Notes: generated from the sequence alone by a model not told the origin. A stretch of DNA of 64,000 nucleotides from Sulfuriflexus mobilis (GCF_003967195.1 NZ_AP018725.1:806001-870000), one strand, 5' to 3'. Positions 1-9,099 are shown, numbered from the stretch's first letter. A program made the numbers and translations.

Positions 1-1
1 T

Positions 2-238
2 GACGATGATGCGTTGTTCAACGTACTGGCCCCGGCAGTGCCAGAAACGCATATTACCGCCGGCTTTACTTATCGCCCGACCGGTAAAGACGACAATGAA
101 GTGACCGTGGCCTTCATGCATGCGGTCCGTAACGAGGTCAAAAACGATAGAGGCAATGCCTTCTTTGCTATGGGCGCGCCAACCGAGATCAGCATGTACC
201 AGAACGCCGTGGAGATCGGTTATTCCTGGAAGTTCTAA
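2..238 (+). CDS. FadL/OmpP1-family outer-membrane transporter, C-terminal part
   Basis: This is the 3' end of a gene that begins left of the window, read in the frame that starts at base 2 and ending in TAA at 236-238. The 78 visible residues contain LFNVLAPAVPETHITAGFTY, a stretch typical of the last strands of FadL-type long-chain fatty acid or hydrocarbon porins. The chain ends in Phe after a strand with alternating residues (EIGYSWKF), as outer-membrane beta-barrels usually do for recognition by the Bam machinery. The assignment to FadL rests only on this C-terminal similarity, and the substrate cannot be inferred. A strong terminator follows, so the gene is not cotranscribed with the efflux genes. 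Confidence 0.75.
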   Translation, partial: DDDALFNVLAPAVPETHITAGFTYRPTGKDDNEVTVAFMHAVRNEVKNDRGNAFFAMGAPTEISMYQNAVEIGYSWKF

Positions 239-260
239 GCTTTGTTACACAGTCGTATAG

Positions 261-289
261 AAAAGGGGCCCGACAGGGCCCCTTTTTTT
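261..289 (+). terminator. Rho-independent terminator after the FadL-type gene
   Basis: A GC-rich hairpin (GGGGCCC, loop GACA, GGGCCCC) is preceded by AAAA and followed by seven Ts. The flanking A and T runs extend the stem, so it could also act on the opposite strand. Confidence 0.93.
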
Positions 290-393
290 ATGCCCAAAGT
301 AGCCCCAAAAGGCCCCCTGAAGCAGGCACAAGACTAGGCCTGCGGCCTTGAGTCGGTATAATAGGCGGAAGACTGATTGTTTCCGGAGGCATG

Positions 394-1443
394 ATGCCCA
401 CTACTCGTCACCTGCTGCTGATACTCAGCGGCCTTATCCTGCACACTGCCGCGCTGGCGGAGGTGTCCCTTAATACGGTCACGCTGGCCTACGAAGAGGT
501 TGTCAGCCAACGCGAGTTTGATGGCCTGATCGAGGCGGTCGACAAGGCAACGATTACCGCCGAGGTCTCCGATCGTATTGTCGAGATCAATTATGACGTC
601 GATGATTACGTACCGAAGGGCGCGGTGATCCTGCGTTTCCGTGATACGCGTCAGCGTGCGCAACTGGAACAGGCCGAGGCGGCATTACGCGAGGCAGAAG
701 TGGGGGCCCAGGATGCCGAAAAGGAGTTTGCGCGCATTCGTGATATTTATGCGAAGAAACTGGTCGCCAAGGCGGCACTCGACAGGGCCAGTGCTACGCT
801 GAATGCCGCCAAGGCGCGCAAAGAGCAGGCGCAGGCGCGCGTCCGTGAGGCATCAGACCAACTGGAACGTACCGTGTTACGCGCCCCTTATAGCGGTATT
901 GTTACCGAACGGCATGTCGAACTGGGCGAAACACCGACCATTGGGCAAAAGATTATTACTGGCCTGTCACTCGACCGGCTGCGTGTGGTGACGGATGTCC
1001 CGCAGCAATTTGTCTCGGTCCTGCGTGGTGATTGTTGCCCGGCACGTATCCTGTTGCCCGGGGACGGCGAGCGTTTCGTAGCCGTCGAAAAACTTACGGT
1101 TTCTCCGCTTGCCAGTGCGAATACTCATAGCTTCCGCGTGCGTGCCGACCTGGCGAAGGGGCAACATGATTTGTATCCCGGGATGTTCGTCAAGCTGGTG
1201 CTGGATATTGCAAAACAATCGCGTCTGCTGGTACCACGTGCGGCGATAGTGCACCGTAGTGAAGTCACCGGCGTGTATGTTGTTGCAGAGGCGGGCCAGG
1301 TCAGTTTCAGGCATATTCGTAGCGGACGCATGCATACCGATGGCCGTGTCGAGGTACACGCCGGACTCGAAGCCGGGGAGAAGATCGCCCTGGAACCCCT
1401 GGCGGCGGGTATTTACCTGAAAGGACAGCCGGGTCATGAGTGA
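394..1443 (+). CDS. RND efflux periplasmic adaptor (membrane fusion protein)
   Basis: This is the periplasmic adaptor of a tripartite RND pump, linking the inner-membrane permease encoded next to an outer-membrane channel. The N-terminus has a signal sequence with a hydrophobic run and probable cleavage after ALA near residue 22. A lipoyl/barrel-sandwich half (ITAEVSDRIVEINYDVDDYV) is followed by a long alpha-hairpin rich in Ala, Glu and Arg (about residues 85-165), then the second lipoyl half (RTVLRAPYSGIV) and beta-barrel and membrane-proximal domains. At about 350 residues it has the usual family length. Two ATGs lie side by side (391, 394); the GGAGG at 385-389 is better spaced for 394. 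The stop overlaps the permease start by 8 nt. A TATAAT at 357-362 may be its -10 box, but no good -35 is visible. No outer-membrane partner gene is in the window. Confidence 0.9.
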   Translation: MPTTRHLLLILSGLILHTAALAEVSLNTVTLAYEEVVSQREFDGLIEAVDKATITAEVSDRIVEINYDVDDYVPKGAVILRFRDTRQRAQLEQAEAALREAEVGAQDAEKEFARIRDIYAKKLVAKAALDRASATLNAAKARKEQAQARVREASDQLERTVLRAPYSGIVTERHVELGETPTIGQKIITGLSLDRLRVVTDVPQQFVSVLRGDCCPARILLPGDGERFVAVEKLTVSPLASANTHSFRVRADLAKGQHDLYPGMFVKLVLDIAKQSRLLVPRAAIVHRSEVTGVYVVAEAGQVSFRHIRSGRMHTDGRVEVHAGLEAGEKIALEPLAAGIYLKGQPGHE

Positions 1444-4400
1444 AGGCATGGGACTGTCAGGGCGTATTGCCAAGCAGTTTCTGCGAACCGAGATCACGCC
1501 ACTGCTGGCCATCTTGGGTTTGTTACTGGGTCTGTTTGCTGTCCTTGTAACGCCGCGTGAAGAGGAGCCGCAGATCAGCGTGACCTTCGCCAATGTCTTT
1601 ATTCCCTTCCCCGGTGCCACGGCAAAAGAGGTCGAACAGCTCGTTACCACCTCGGCCGAGCAGGTGCTTGCCGAGATAGAAGGCGTCAAGCATATTTACT
1701 CGGTGTCGCGTCCGGGCATGTCGGTACTGACTATCCAGTTTAAGGTGGGTGAGCCACGCACAGCGGCCATTGTTCGACTCTATAACGCGATTTATTCCAA
1801 CCGCGACTGGTTACCGCCCAATATCGGTGTCGGCCAGCCGCTGATCAAACCACAGGGTATTGATGATGTGCCAATCGTCACCGGCACCTTGTGGACGGAT
1901 GACGAGGCAATCGGTACCCATGAGTTACTGCGTGTCGCCCATGCCATCGAGGCGGAACTCAAACGTGTCCCGGGGACACGCGATATTTATACCATCGGCG
2001 GCCCGGACAGTGCGGTTAACGTGGTCCTCGACCCGCAGCGCATGGCCGCCTACAACATTGCCTTGCCCGATCTTCGCAGCGCCCTGCAGGCAGCCAATGT
2101 AGCCGGTGATGTAGGCCAGTTGGTGGAGAATAATGCGGCCATCACGATTCGTGCCGGGGAGTTTCTGTCGCGCGCGGAGGATGTTGCGCAACTGGTGGTG
2201 GCCATGTACGAGGGGGCGCCGGTCTATCTTGAGGATGTCGCCGAGGTCTCGCTGGGCCCCGACCGTCCTGAGCAATATGTCTGGTTTGGCACGGGCGCCG
2301 CCGCCGGGAGTAAGGGCATAAGCCGACAAGGCCGTTTCCCGGCCGTAACCCTGGCCATTGCCAAGCAACCGGGGACCAACGCCGTTGAGATTGCGGAACA
2401 GGTCATCAAGCGCTTTGAGCAGTTAAAGGGCACGATTGTGCCGGAGGGGATCCAGGGCACGCTGACCCGCAACTATGGTGAAACGGCCAATGACAAGGCC
2501 AAGACCCTGATCGGTAAACTCATGTTTGCCACCGGCTTCGTGGTGTTACTGGTCCTGGTTGCCCTGGGCTGGCGTGAGGCCTTCATCGTCGGCACGGCCG
2601 TGGTCATCACGCTGGCCGTGACCCTGTTCGCCTCCTGGGCCTGGGGTTTTACCCTGAATCGTGTCTCCCTGTTCGCACTGATCTTTTCTATCGGTATCCT
2701 GGTTGATGATGCCATTGTCGTTGTCGAGAATATCCATCGTCACATGGGCAAGGGCGGTTTGAGTCTGGCCGAATCGATCCCGCTGGCGGTCGATGAAGTC
2801 GGCGGACCAACCATCCTTGCGACCTTTACCGTGATCGCCGCACTGTTGCCAATGGCCTTTGTCACCGGTCTGATGGGGCCCTACATGAGCCCTATCCCGA
2901 TCAATGCGAGTATCGGTATGTTGATTTCGCTGGCCGTGGCCTTCGTCATCACGCCGTGGATGACCTTTAAGGTGCTACAACATGTGAAACCAGCGCATGC
3001 CGCGGCAGACAATGATGGCCGTCTGTATCAGTTCTTTAATCGTTACGTCGGGCCCTATCTGAATGGTCAGGATGGCGCGCCGCGGCGGCGCCGTTTATGG
3101 GTGATCATCCTGATCATGATCGTCTTGTCCATATCCCTGGTCGGTTTCAAGCTGGTGGTATTAAAGATGCTGCCGTTCGATAACAAATCCGAGTTCCAGG
3201 TGGTGGTCGATATGCCCGAGGGCACGACACTGCAACAAACCGCCAGGGTCATTGATGAACTGGGGAGCTACCTTGCACAGGTCCCCGAGGTGAGTGACTA
3301 CCAGGCCTATGTCGGCACCGCGGCGCCGATTAATTTCAATGGCCTCGTACGCCAGTATTACCTGCGTAAGGGCGATAATGTCGCTGACATCCAGGTAAAT
3401 CTGGTGGATAAGAAACACCGTGATCGCAAGAGTCACGAGATCGCCCTGGCTATGCGGGTGCCGCTGCAAGCGATCGGTGCTGGTCTGAATGCTAATGTGA
3501 AGGTCGTCGAAGTCCCGCCGGGACCACCGGTCTTTTCACCCTTGGTAGCCGAGGTATACGGTATCGACTATGCCGGTCAGATACAGGCAGCGAAAAAAAT
3601 TCGCCGTGTCTTCGAACAAACAGATGATGTGGTGGATGTTGATGACAGTATTGAGGCCGATGCCGGGCAATGGCTGCTCCGTGTTGACAGGCAGAGGGCA
3701 GCGCGGCTGGGTGTTTCACAGCAGCAGATCGTTACTGCCATTCAGACTGTCTTAGAGGGTGAGGATGCCAGTTACCTGCATGTCGAAACCGCCAAGTATC
3801 CGGTGCCGATTCGCCTTGAGTTTGCTGACAGCGACAAGACCGATATTTCATCGCTGCTGGCACTTAAGCTGCGTTCACACAGTGGTGCTCTGGTGAGCCT
3901 GGGGGATGTCGTGTCTATCAGTGCCGCGGAACGCGAGCATGCGATTTACCATAAAGACCTGTTGCCGGTTGTATACGTGACCGCTGATATGGCTGGCGAT
4001 CTGGACAGCCCGTTGTATGGCATGTTCGATATCTTCGGGAAATTAAATGAACAGGGTCTGCAGCAATACCTGATTCAACAGCCGGAACACCCGTTTGACT
4101 TCAGTCTGAAGTGGGACGGTGAGTGGCAGATCACTTACGAGACCTTCCGCGACATGGGTATAGCCTATGCTGTGGGGATGATTCTTATATACCTGCTGGT
4201 GGTCGCACAGTTCCGTTCCTATATGGTGCCCCTGATCATCATGGCACCTATCCCTTTAACCATTATTGGGGTGATGCCGGGGCATGCCCTGTTTGGTGCG
4301 CAGTTTACCGCGACCTCTATGATCGGCATGATTGCCCTCGCCGGGATCATCGTACGTAATTCGATCCTGTTGGTGGACTTTATCAATGAGACCGTGCGGC

Positions 4401-4630
4401 AAGGTGTGCCCTTACAGGAGGCGGTGATCCGTGCCGGGGCGGTGCGCTCAAAGCCCATTGCCCTGACTGCGCTGGCCGCCATGCTGGGTGCCGTCTTTAT
4501 TCTCGACGACCCCATCTTCAGTGGGCTGGCCATTAGCCTGATCTTTGGGATACTGGTCTCAACCCTGTTGACCCTGGTGGTGATACCAGTGCTTTATTAT
4601 GCCTATATGTACCGGCGCATGAAGGTCTAG
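1436..4630 (+). CDS. RND efflux permease (AcrB/HAE-like family)
   Basis: This is a 1064-residue inner-membrane proton/drug antiporter of the RND superfamily, with the duplicated architecture of one TM helix, a large periplasmic loop and a six-TM block in each half. The paired aspartates of TM4 are present in GILVDDAIVVVEN, equivalent to D407/D408 of AcrB. In the second half, GIIVRNSILLVDF carries Arg where AcrB has the proton-relay Lys940. The periplasmic loops are typical porter-domain sequence. Translation is coupled to the adaptor (8-nt overlap). Substrates cannot be predicted; the gene is not obviously linked to motility. It ends 8 nt before the convergent ycgR. Confidence 0.92.
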   Translation: MSEGMGLSGRIAKQFLRTEITPLLAILGLLLGLFAVLVTPREEEPQISVTFANVFIPFPGATAKEVEQLVTTSAEQVLAEIEGVKHIYSVSRPGMSVLTIQFKVGEPRTAAIVRLYNAIYSNRDWLPPNIGVGQPLIKPQGIDDVPIVTGTLWTDDEAIGTHELLRVAHAIEAELKRVPGTRDIYTIGGPDSAVNVVLDPQRMAAYNIALPDLRSALQAANVAGDVGQLVENNAAITIRAGEFLSRAEDVAQLVVAMYEGAPVYLEDVAEVSLGPDRPEQYVWFGTGAAAGSKGISRQGRFPAVTLAIAKQPGTNAVEIAEQVIKRFEQLKGTIVPEGIQGTLTRNYGETANDKAKTLIGKLMFATGFVVLLVLVALGWREAFIVGTAVVITLAVTLFASWAWGFTLNRVSLFALIFSIGILVDDAIVVVENIHRHMGKGGLSLAESIPLAVDEVGGPTILATFTVIAALLPMAFVTGLMGPYMSPIPINASIGMLISLAVAFVITPWMTFKVLQHVKPAHAAADNDGRLYQFFNRYVGPYLNGQDGAPRRRRLWVIILIMIVLSISLVGFKLVVLKMLPFDNKSEFQVVVDMPEGTTLQQTARVIDELGSYLAQVPEVSDYQAYVGTAAPINFNGLVRQYYLRKGDNVADIQVNLVDKKHRDRKSHEIALAMRVPLQAIGAGLNANVKVVEVPPGPPVFSPLVAEVYGIDYAGQIQAAKKIRRVFEQTDDVVDVDDSIEADAGQWLLRVDRQRAARLGVSQQQIVTAIQTVLEGEDASYLHVETAKYPVPIRLEFADSDKTDISSLLALKLRSHSGALVSLGDVVSISAAEREHAIYHKDLLPVVYVTADMAGDLDSPLYGMFDIFGKLNEQGLQQYLIQQPEHPFDFSLKWDGEWQITYETFRDMGIAYAVGMILIYLLVVAQFRSYMVPLIIMAPIPLTIIGVMPGHALFGAQFTATSMIGMIALAGIIVRNSILLVDFINETVRQGVPLQEAVIRAGAVRSKPIALTALAAMLGAVFILDDPIFSGLAISLIFGILVSTLLTLVVIPVLYYAYMYRRMKV

Positions 4631-4638
4631 GCGGGTTA

Positions 4639-5355
4639 TTACCGCTGGCTGCGGCGAATCATGTCGCGTTCGAGTTGCACCACAAAGCGTTGGATCTGTC
4701 TTTCCTCGATCGGTCCCATATGAATAAAGCGGGCACCTACGCGGACCATGTTTTTGTCTTCATAGGCTTTGATATTGCGGATTTCCAGGGCACATTCAAA
4801 ATCGGTTTTGTCGCCGGTGGCAAACCTGCAAACAGGAAGAATCATATTCTTCTCAAAGGGCATGGTCTGTTTACCAGCAAACTGTGCGGCAATACCGCCC
4901 AGTGAAATATTTGTGATGAGCCCCTTGCATTGATTGCCGGCCTCATCGCGCACCGAGATTTCGGCGTTGTCTCCCATACTGACAGGTGCACGGAAAGAGG
5001 CACGTCTTTGATGGTAACGGAGTACCTCGGGGTATTTCACCCGATAGGCCGGTTTGCCGCCATCATCAATGACTGAATCAATATTGCCATTGAAACCAAA
5101 TTCAATCCCCTGATACTGTGCGGAAACAGTGAACTGTCGTTCCTTGAGTATTTGCTGATGTCCGGATTCCGGGTGCAGGGCATCAAGTAATATATATTTT
5201 TGCTCGGCATCTACGTCTATAAGGATACTATTATAAAAACGATCACTATCAGGCATGTGTACATTGAGTAAAACATGATCGCGCAACAGGCGGCGCAGAT
5301 GACCAGTGATAATATTGGGTTGGCTGATTAATTCGATGTCGTTGGTATCTGTCAT
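4639..5355 (-). CDS. ycgR: YcgR-type flagellar brake protein, PilZ domain
   Basis: This cytoplasmic c-di-GMP receptor is expected to slow or bias the flagellar motor. In the enteric YcgR it binds the stator/FliG interface when loaded with c-di-GMP. The N-terminal about 105 residues form the YcgR/PilZN-like barrel. The C-terminal PilZ domain shows the c-di-GMP binding signature intact: RASFR (RxxxR) followed about 45 residues later by NISLGG (N/DxSxxG). Length (238 aa) is normal for the family. It lies downstream of flgA-flgM-flgN on the same strand, 73 nt after flgN, a placement also found in Pseudomonas-type loci, so it may share their transcripts. Confidence 0.9.
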   Translation of the reverse strand: MTDTNDIELISQPNIITGHLRRLLRDHVLLNVHMPDSDRFYNSILIDVDAEQKYILLDALHPESGHQQILKERQFTVSAQYQGIEFGFNGNIDSVIDDGGKPAYRVKYPEVLRYHQRRASFRAPVSMGDNAEISVRDEAGNQCKGLITNISLGGIAAQFAGKQTMPFEKNMILPVCRFATGDKTDFECALEIRNIKAYEDKNMVRVGARFIHMGPIEERQIQRFVVQLERDMIRRSQR

Positions 5356-5428
5356 GTTACTATCTCGCGCACAGCAGCAAACATACTGCGCAGCGGGTTA
5401 CTTTTTTTTCGTTATTGTGCAGAAGGTA

Positions 5429-5905
5429 TCAGGCACGTGTAAGCGAGTGTTCTAATGAGTGATCGATTATTTTACCACCACGCCCATAGATTTCTTTATT
5501 TTGTGTTTGTCCCTGTAGCAGGGCGATGAGTTGTTTGATATTACGTTGTGAATTTTCCAGGACACTACCATTGAGGTGGTTCTGTTCACGGCAGCGACCG
5601 AGTACGTCGAGGAGCTGGTCCCAGAGTTTCTGTAGTGGCTGGTGGAATTCTTCAGTTTGAGCGGTGATAAAGGCCTGCATATCTCCGGCATGCGGGTCCT
5701 CACCACTGGTCAGCTGCTGGCGACGACGCTGTGCACTCTCATCAAGCTGTTCGGCAACTTGACGTTTGTCCTTCGCGATTTTCTCCAGGGAGTCGCCATT
5801 ATTCTTCGCCAGCGCCTGTCGTTCTGCATCCAGTAAAGTGAGAAGCGTCTCGGCATATCTGATTTCATCTTCCAGACACACCTTTATATACGTTATGTTC
5901 GCCAT
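5429..5905 (-). CDS. flgN: FlgN export chaperone for hook-filament junction proteins
   Basis: This is a small (158 aa) cytoplasmic helical protein of the FlgN family, which in known systems binds the C-termini of FlgK and FlgL and pilots them to the flagellar export gate. The sequence is predominantly charged, helical and coiled-coil-like (for example LLTLLDAERQALAKN, then a Lys/Gln/Arg-rich hairpin), with no signal peptide or membrane segment. It starts 15 nt after the flgM stop, so the two are surely cotranscribed. Identification rests mainly on context plus the characteristic N-terminal helix; sequence conservation in this family is weak. Confidence 0.85.
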   Translation of the reverse strand: MANITYIKVCLEDEIRYAETLLTLLDAERQALAKNNGDSLEKIAKDKRQVAEQLDESAQRRRQQLTSGEDPHAGDMQAFITAQTEEFHQPLQKLWDQLLDVLGRCREQNHLNGSVLENSQRNIKQLIALLQGQTQNKEIYGRGGKIIDHSLEHSLTRA

Positions 5906-5920
5906 GGGTTCAGTCGCCTG

Positions 5921-6241
5921 TTAACGCCCCAGACCCTGTTCAAGGTCGATTAGTTTGTCTGCCACACGTTGCGCGTCGACCTGGTAGCTGCCATCGGCCA
6001 GCGCCTGTTTGATGGACTCGACACGCTGCGTGTCGACGACCGGCAGTTCCGCCAGGGTGTTTTCCAGACTACGCAATTGTGCCGAGGCATTGGTCAGACT
6101 AACCGTGTCGGCGGTAGAAGGGCGACCCGTTTCCTGCTGATCGTTACTGGCCTCATCACGTGAGACATTGGCCTCAGGGCGCTCAGTACGATTGTTGAGG
6201 ATCGTGTTATTACTGTTCTGACCCGTAATTTCAATTGCCAT
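5921..6241 (-). CDS. flgM: FlgM anti-sigma28 factor
   Basis: FlgM binds FliA (sigma28) and holds late flagellar genes silent until the hook is complete, when it is exported. This 106-residue protein has the usual design: a disordered, polar N-terminal half (many N, E, T, S) and a C-terminal half with the sigma-binding helices ([15 protein letters not shown] and [17 protein letters not shown]). The ribosome binding site CTGGAG lies upstream of ATG 6241. A possible sigma28 promoter lies 30-60 nt upstream on the minus strand. Its cognate sigma factor is the fliA gene at 50382 in this same window. Confidence 0.93.
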   Translation of the reverse strand: MAIEITGQNSNNTILNNRTERPEANVSRDEASNDQQETGRPSTADTVSLTNASAQLRSLENTLAELPVVDTQRVESIKQALADGSYQVDAQRVADKLIDLEQGLGR

Positions 6242-6272
6242 GATACTGCTCCAGTTTTTGTATCTGTCCTAT

Positions 6273-6299
6273 ATAACGGACAGTGCTTCTAAATCTTTA
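6273..6299 (-). promoter_or_regulatory. Possible sigma28 promoter of flgM-flgN
   Basis: On the minus strand TAAAGATT is followed after exactly 11 nt by TCCGTTAT. The -35 half is 7/8 to consensus, the -10 half 5/8. The spacing is exact and a sigma28 promoter for flgM is usual in gammaproteobacteria, but the weak -10 lowers certainty. Confidence 0.45.
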
Positions 6300-6325
6300 G
6301 GGTATATTAGTCAAAAAATCGCCGT

Positions 6326-7102
6326 TTACATATTTATTTTTACATTGCCTCTGGAAGTCACTGTTCCTTCTACAATTTTCTTTGTGGAGAGGTTTTTTAC
6401 CCGAATTACCTCGCCGATACGGCCACTTGTCATGGCCGTGCCCTGGCTACGCACCTGGATCTGGGTATTTTCCGCCAAAATCATGACGTTTTGACCACGT
6501 TTGACAAGGTTTTGCTGCTTCAATAGCCTGGGGGAGACAACTTTCCCCTTGGCCAGGGCCGATTTCGGTAACTGACCGACGACCTCTTCAAGACGGGTCA
6601 GGTATTGCCCGTGCAAGCGGTTGACGGCCCGGCGCTCCAGCGTCAGTTGTTGCGCCTGGATCGGGGTATTACGTGATAGCCGTTGTGTGGAGACGACGAC
6701 CTCGGCAAATTGTTTGATATTGACGGGCACGAAGATCGACCAGCGGTGGTTATCGTCGAGGCAGCGAATGCCCACGGCCATACGCTGTGTGATTCGCCCG
6801 GCATCATGTGTATAACTCTCTGTATTATCAGTACATTTAGCCAGTCGCAGACGGGGGTCCAGGCGGTCGGCCCGCACCTCTATGTCGCTGCTATCCTGAC
6901 TGAGCAGGTCCTTTACATGGGCCTCGGCCTGTTGACGAATATCCTCGAGGGCCTGAAATTCAAGGGCCTGGCTCTGGCCGGCAGAAAGGCATAGCAGGAC
7001 GGCAAGGACTTGCCAGACACGGGCAATAAGCGGCCTATGAGCGAGGCCGCGAAGATCGGTGTTATCTATTAAGTGTTTGTTTATCAAAGCATCTAATCTC
7101 AT
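6326..7102 (-). CDS. flgA: FlgA, periplasmic chaperone for P-ring assembly
   Basis: FlgA assists polymerisation of FlgI into the P ring in the periplasm. The 258-residue product has a hydrophobic signal segment (VWQVLAVLLCLSAGQSQA, ending near residue 46 of a somewhat long N-terminus), an N-terminal domain with one cysteine pair typical of the family, and a C-terminal SAF-like domain (LVKRGQNVMILAENTQIQV, then GRIGEVIRVKNLSTKKIVEG). It is divergently oriented from cheV and has its own sigma54-type promoter 27-43 nt upstream. The gap of 84 nt to flgM contains that gene's putative promoter. Confidence 0.93.
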   Translation of the reverse strand: MRLDALINKHLIDNTDLRGLAHRPLIARVWQVLAVLLCLSAGQSQALEFQALEDIRQQAEAHVKDLLSQDSSDIEVRADRLDPRLRLAKCTDNTESYTHDAGRITQRMAVGIRCLDDNHRWSIFVPVNIKQFAEVVVSTQRLSRNTPIQAQQLTLERRAVNRLHGQYLTRLEEVVGQLPKSALAKGKVVSPRLLKQQNLVKRGQNVMILAENTQIQVRSQGTAMTSGRIGEVIRVKNLSTKKIVEGTVTSRGNVKINM

Positions 7103-7128
7103 TACTGAGGGGGTTTACAGGTAGTAAA

Positions 7129-7145
7129 TGCAAGTCTTGTGCCGG
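7129..7145 (-). promoter_or_regulatory. Sigma54 promoter of flgA
   Basis: The minus strand reads CCGGCACAAGACTTGCA. The GG and GC dinucleotides are 12 nt apart as sigma54 requires, and only the T before GG is replaced by C. It points to flgA, whose ATG is 26 nt downstream of the -12 element. Confidence 0.7.
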
Positions 7146-7156
7146 TTTTCACAAAC

Positions 7157-7183
7157 TTAAGTTCTTCAGGCAGATGCCGATAG
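7157..7183 (+). promoter_or_regulatory. Sigma28 promoter of cheV
   Basis: TTAAGTTC, an 11-nt spacer and GCCGATAG match the FliA consensus at 6/8 and 7/8. It reads towards cheV and lies beside the oppositely directed flgA sigma54 promoter. Confidence 0.7.
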
Positions 7184-7226
7184 TAAAATGCAGTGACAAG
7201 TATTTAGCCGATTTCAGGAGTTTATT

Positions 7227-8156
7227 ATGGCCGGTGTTCTGGATGCCGTTGATCAACGTACCCGTCTGGCAGGGCAGAATCGTCTCGAATTATTGCTGTT
7301 CAAGCTAAAGGGACGACAGACCTTTGGCATCAATGTGTTCAAGATCCAGGAAGTCATACAGTGCCCGCCGCTGAACCACATGCCAAAGTCGAACCATTTT
7401 GTTACCGGTGTGGCGAATATGCGTGGCCGGACCATACCGATTATCGATTTGAGCCAGGCGATTGGTCGTTCAGCGATTAGTGACCATGCGAATGCCTATG
7501 TCATTGTCAGTGAGTTTAACCGTAAGGTGCAGGGCTTTCTGGTGGGCGGGGTGGACCGTATTATTAACCTGAACTGGGAGGACGTCCTGCCCGCACCGAA
7601 GAGTGCTGGCAAGAATCATTACCTGACTGCCGTCACCCGTGTGGACGGCGAGATCGTTGAGATTATTGATGTCGAGAAGATCCTGGCCGAGGTGATCGGC
7701 GAAACCCTGATTGTTTCCAATGATATCTTGAGCCGGGAAGATGCCGGTATCCAGTCGGGCAAGCGTATCATGGTGGTGGATGACTCCAGTGTCGCCCGTA
7801 ATCAGATTAAACGTACCTTAGAGCAGCTGGGTATCGAATGTCTGCTCGCTCACGATGGCAAGCAAGCCCTTGATCAGCTCAAGGAAATGGCCGGCACCGG
7901 CCCCATAGAATCACAGATCGATATGCTGATCTCGGATGTGGAAATGCCGGAGATGGATGGTTATACCCTGACCTCATCTATACGCAAGGACCCGCGCCTG
8001 CAGGACCTGTTTATTGTCCTGCATACGTCTCTGAGCGGGGTCTTTAACGAGAGCATGGTGAAGAGTGTTGGCGCGAATCGGTTTATTGCAAAGTTTAATG
8101 CCGATGACCTGGCCAACTTTGTCCTCGAATACCTGAAAGGTGATCAGGTTGATTAA
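7227..8156 (+). CDS. cheV: CheV chemotaxis coupling protein (CheW-REC fusion)
   Basis: CheV is a scaffold of chemoreceptor arrays with a regulated receiver domain. The N-terminal CheW-like domain (about residues 15-165) shows FKLKGRQTFGINVFKIQEVI and later GVANMRGRTIPIIDL, the signature SH3-like core. The C-terminal receiver domain begins at KRIMVVDDSSVARN with the acidic pair, has its phospho-acceptor Asp237 in LISDVEMPEMDGY, and ends with the conserved Lys in FIAKF. Length 309 is standard. AGGAG precedes ATG 7227. It is followed 109 nt later by cheR, as in Pseudomonas, and is probably cotranscribed from the upstream sigma28 promoter. Confidence 0.95.
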   Translation: MAGVLDAVDQRTRLAGQNRLELLLFKLKGRQTFGINVFKIQEVIQCPPLNHMPKSNHFVTGVANMRGRTIPIIDLSQAIGRSAISDHANAYVIVSEFNRKVQGFLVGGVDRIINLNWEDVLPAPKSAGKNHYLTAVTRVDGEIVEIIDVEKILAEVIGETLIVSNDILSREDAGIQSGKRIMVVDDSSVARNQIKRTLEQLGIECLLAHDGKQALDQLKEMAGTGPIESQIDMLISDVEMPEMDGYTLTSSIRKDPRLQDLFIVLHTSLSGVFNESMVKSVGANRFIAKFNADDLANFVLEYLKGDQVD

Positions 8157-8265
8157 GCGTCGCTATCCCCATCTTAAAAGTGGTTAAGCAGGCAAAAAAA
8201 GGTAATAAGCCCTTGATTACGGTATCCTATCCCTCGCGTCCAGGTAAACATCAGGTATTACACCC

Positions 8266-9099
8266 TTGAGCAAAGTCATTACACCAGAAGAATACAAGCT
8301 ATTTAGCGGCTTTCTTGAGAAAGCCTGCGGCATTACGCTGGGTGAAAACAAGCAATATCTGATCGCCAGTCGCCTGCAACGTCTCATGGATGAACTGGAG
8401 ATCCTGAATTTGGCCGATCTGGTGAAACGCATGGAATCCGGCAGGGACAAGACCTTGCAGGTACGTATTATTGATGCGATGACGACCAATGAAACCCTCT
8501 GGTTTCGAGATAGCCACCCCTTCGATATCTTGCGTAATGAAATCTTTCCGGAGCTCACCAAGCAGCGTACCCGGCCGATCCGCATCTGGTCGGCGGCCTG
8601 CTCATCCGGGCAGGAGCCCTACACCATGAGCATGGTGACGCAGGAATATGGCATGGCCAATCCCGGCGGGATGGCGAAGGGTGTGGAGATCCTTGCCACC
8701 GATATCTCCAAGACGGTGCTCGAGCAGGCCAAGCTCGCGACGTACGATAATATGTCCCTGGCCCGTGGCATGTCAGACGAGCGTAAGCAACGCTATTTCC
8801 GTGAGCTCGCCGACAAGCGTTGGGAGCTACGCCCGGAAGTCCGTAGTCGTGTGCGTTTTAGTGAACTCAACCTGATGCAAAGCTATGCCTCGCTGGGGAA
8901 ATTCGACATTATCTTTTGCCGTAACGTGCTCATCTACTTCTCGGCCGACCTCAAGCGCGACATCCTTGATCGCCTGGGCAAGGCGCTCAACCCCGGGGGC
9001 TACCTGTTCCTGGGTTCTTCAGAATCACTCGCCGGGCATAATAACGCCTTCGACATGGTCCGCAGTGGCGGTGCCGTGTATTACCGCCTCAAGTCCTGA
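8266..9099 (+). CDS. cheR: CheR, chemoreceptor glutamate O-methyltransferase
   Basis: CheR transfers methyl groups from S-adenosylmethionine to glutamates of chemoreceptors during adaptation. An N-terminal helical domain (about 1-75) is followed by the SAM-binding Rossmann domain with IWSAACSSGQEPYTMSM, the conserved motif of the family, and FDIIFCRNVLIYF further on. Length (277 aa) is normal. The only in-frame start between the upstream stop at 8245 and the conserved N-terminus is the TTG at 8266, so a non-ATG start is required. A second, later CheR is not present; CheB, its opponent, is at 54421. Confidence 0.95.
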   Translation: MSKVITPEEYKLFSGFLEKACGITLGENKQYLIASRLQRLMDELEILNLADLVKRMESGRDKTLQVRIIDAMTTNETLWFRDSHPFDILRNEIFPELTKQRTRPIRIWSAACSSGQEPYTMSMVTQEYGMANPGGMAKGVEILATDISKTVLEQAKLATYDNMSLARGMSDERKQRYFRELADKRWELRPEVRSRVRFSELNLMQSYASLGKFDIIFCRNVLIYFSADLKRDILDRLGKALNPGGYLFLGSSESLAGHNNAFDMVRSGGAVYYRLKS

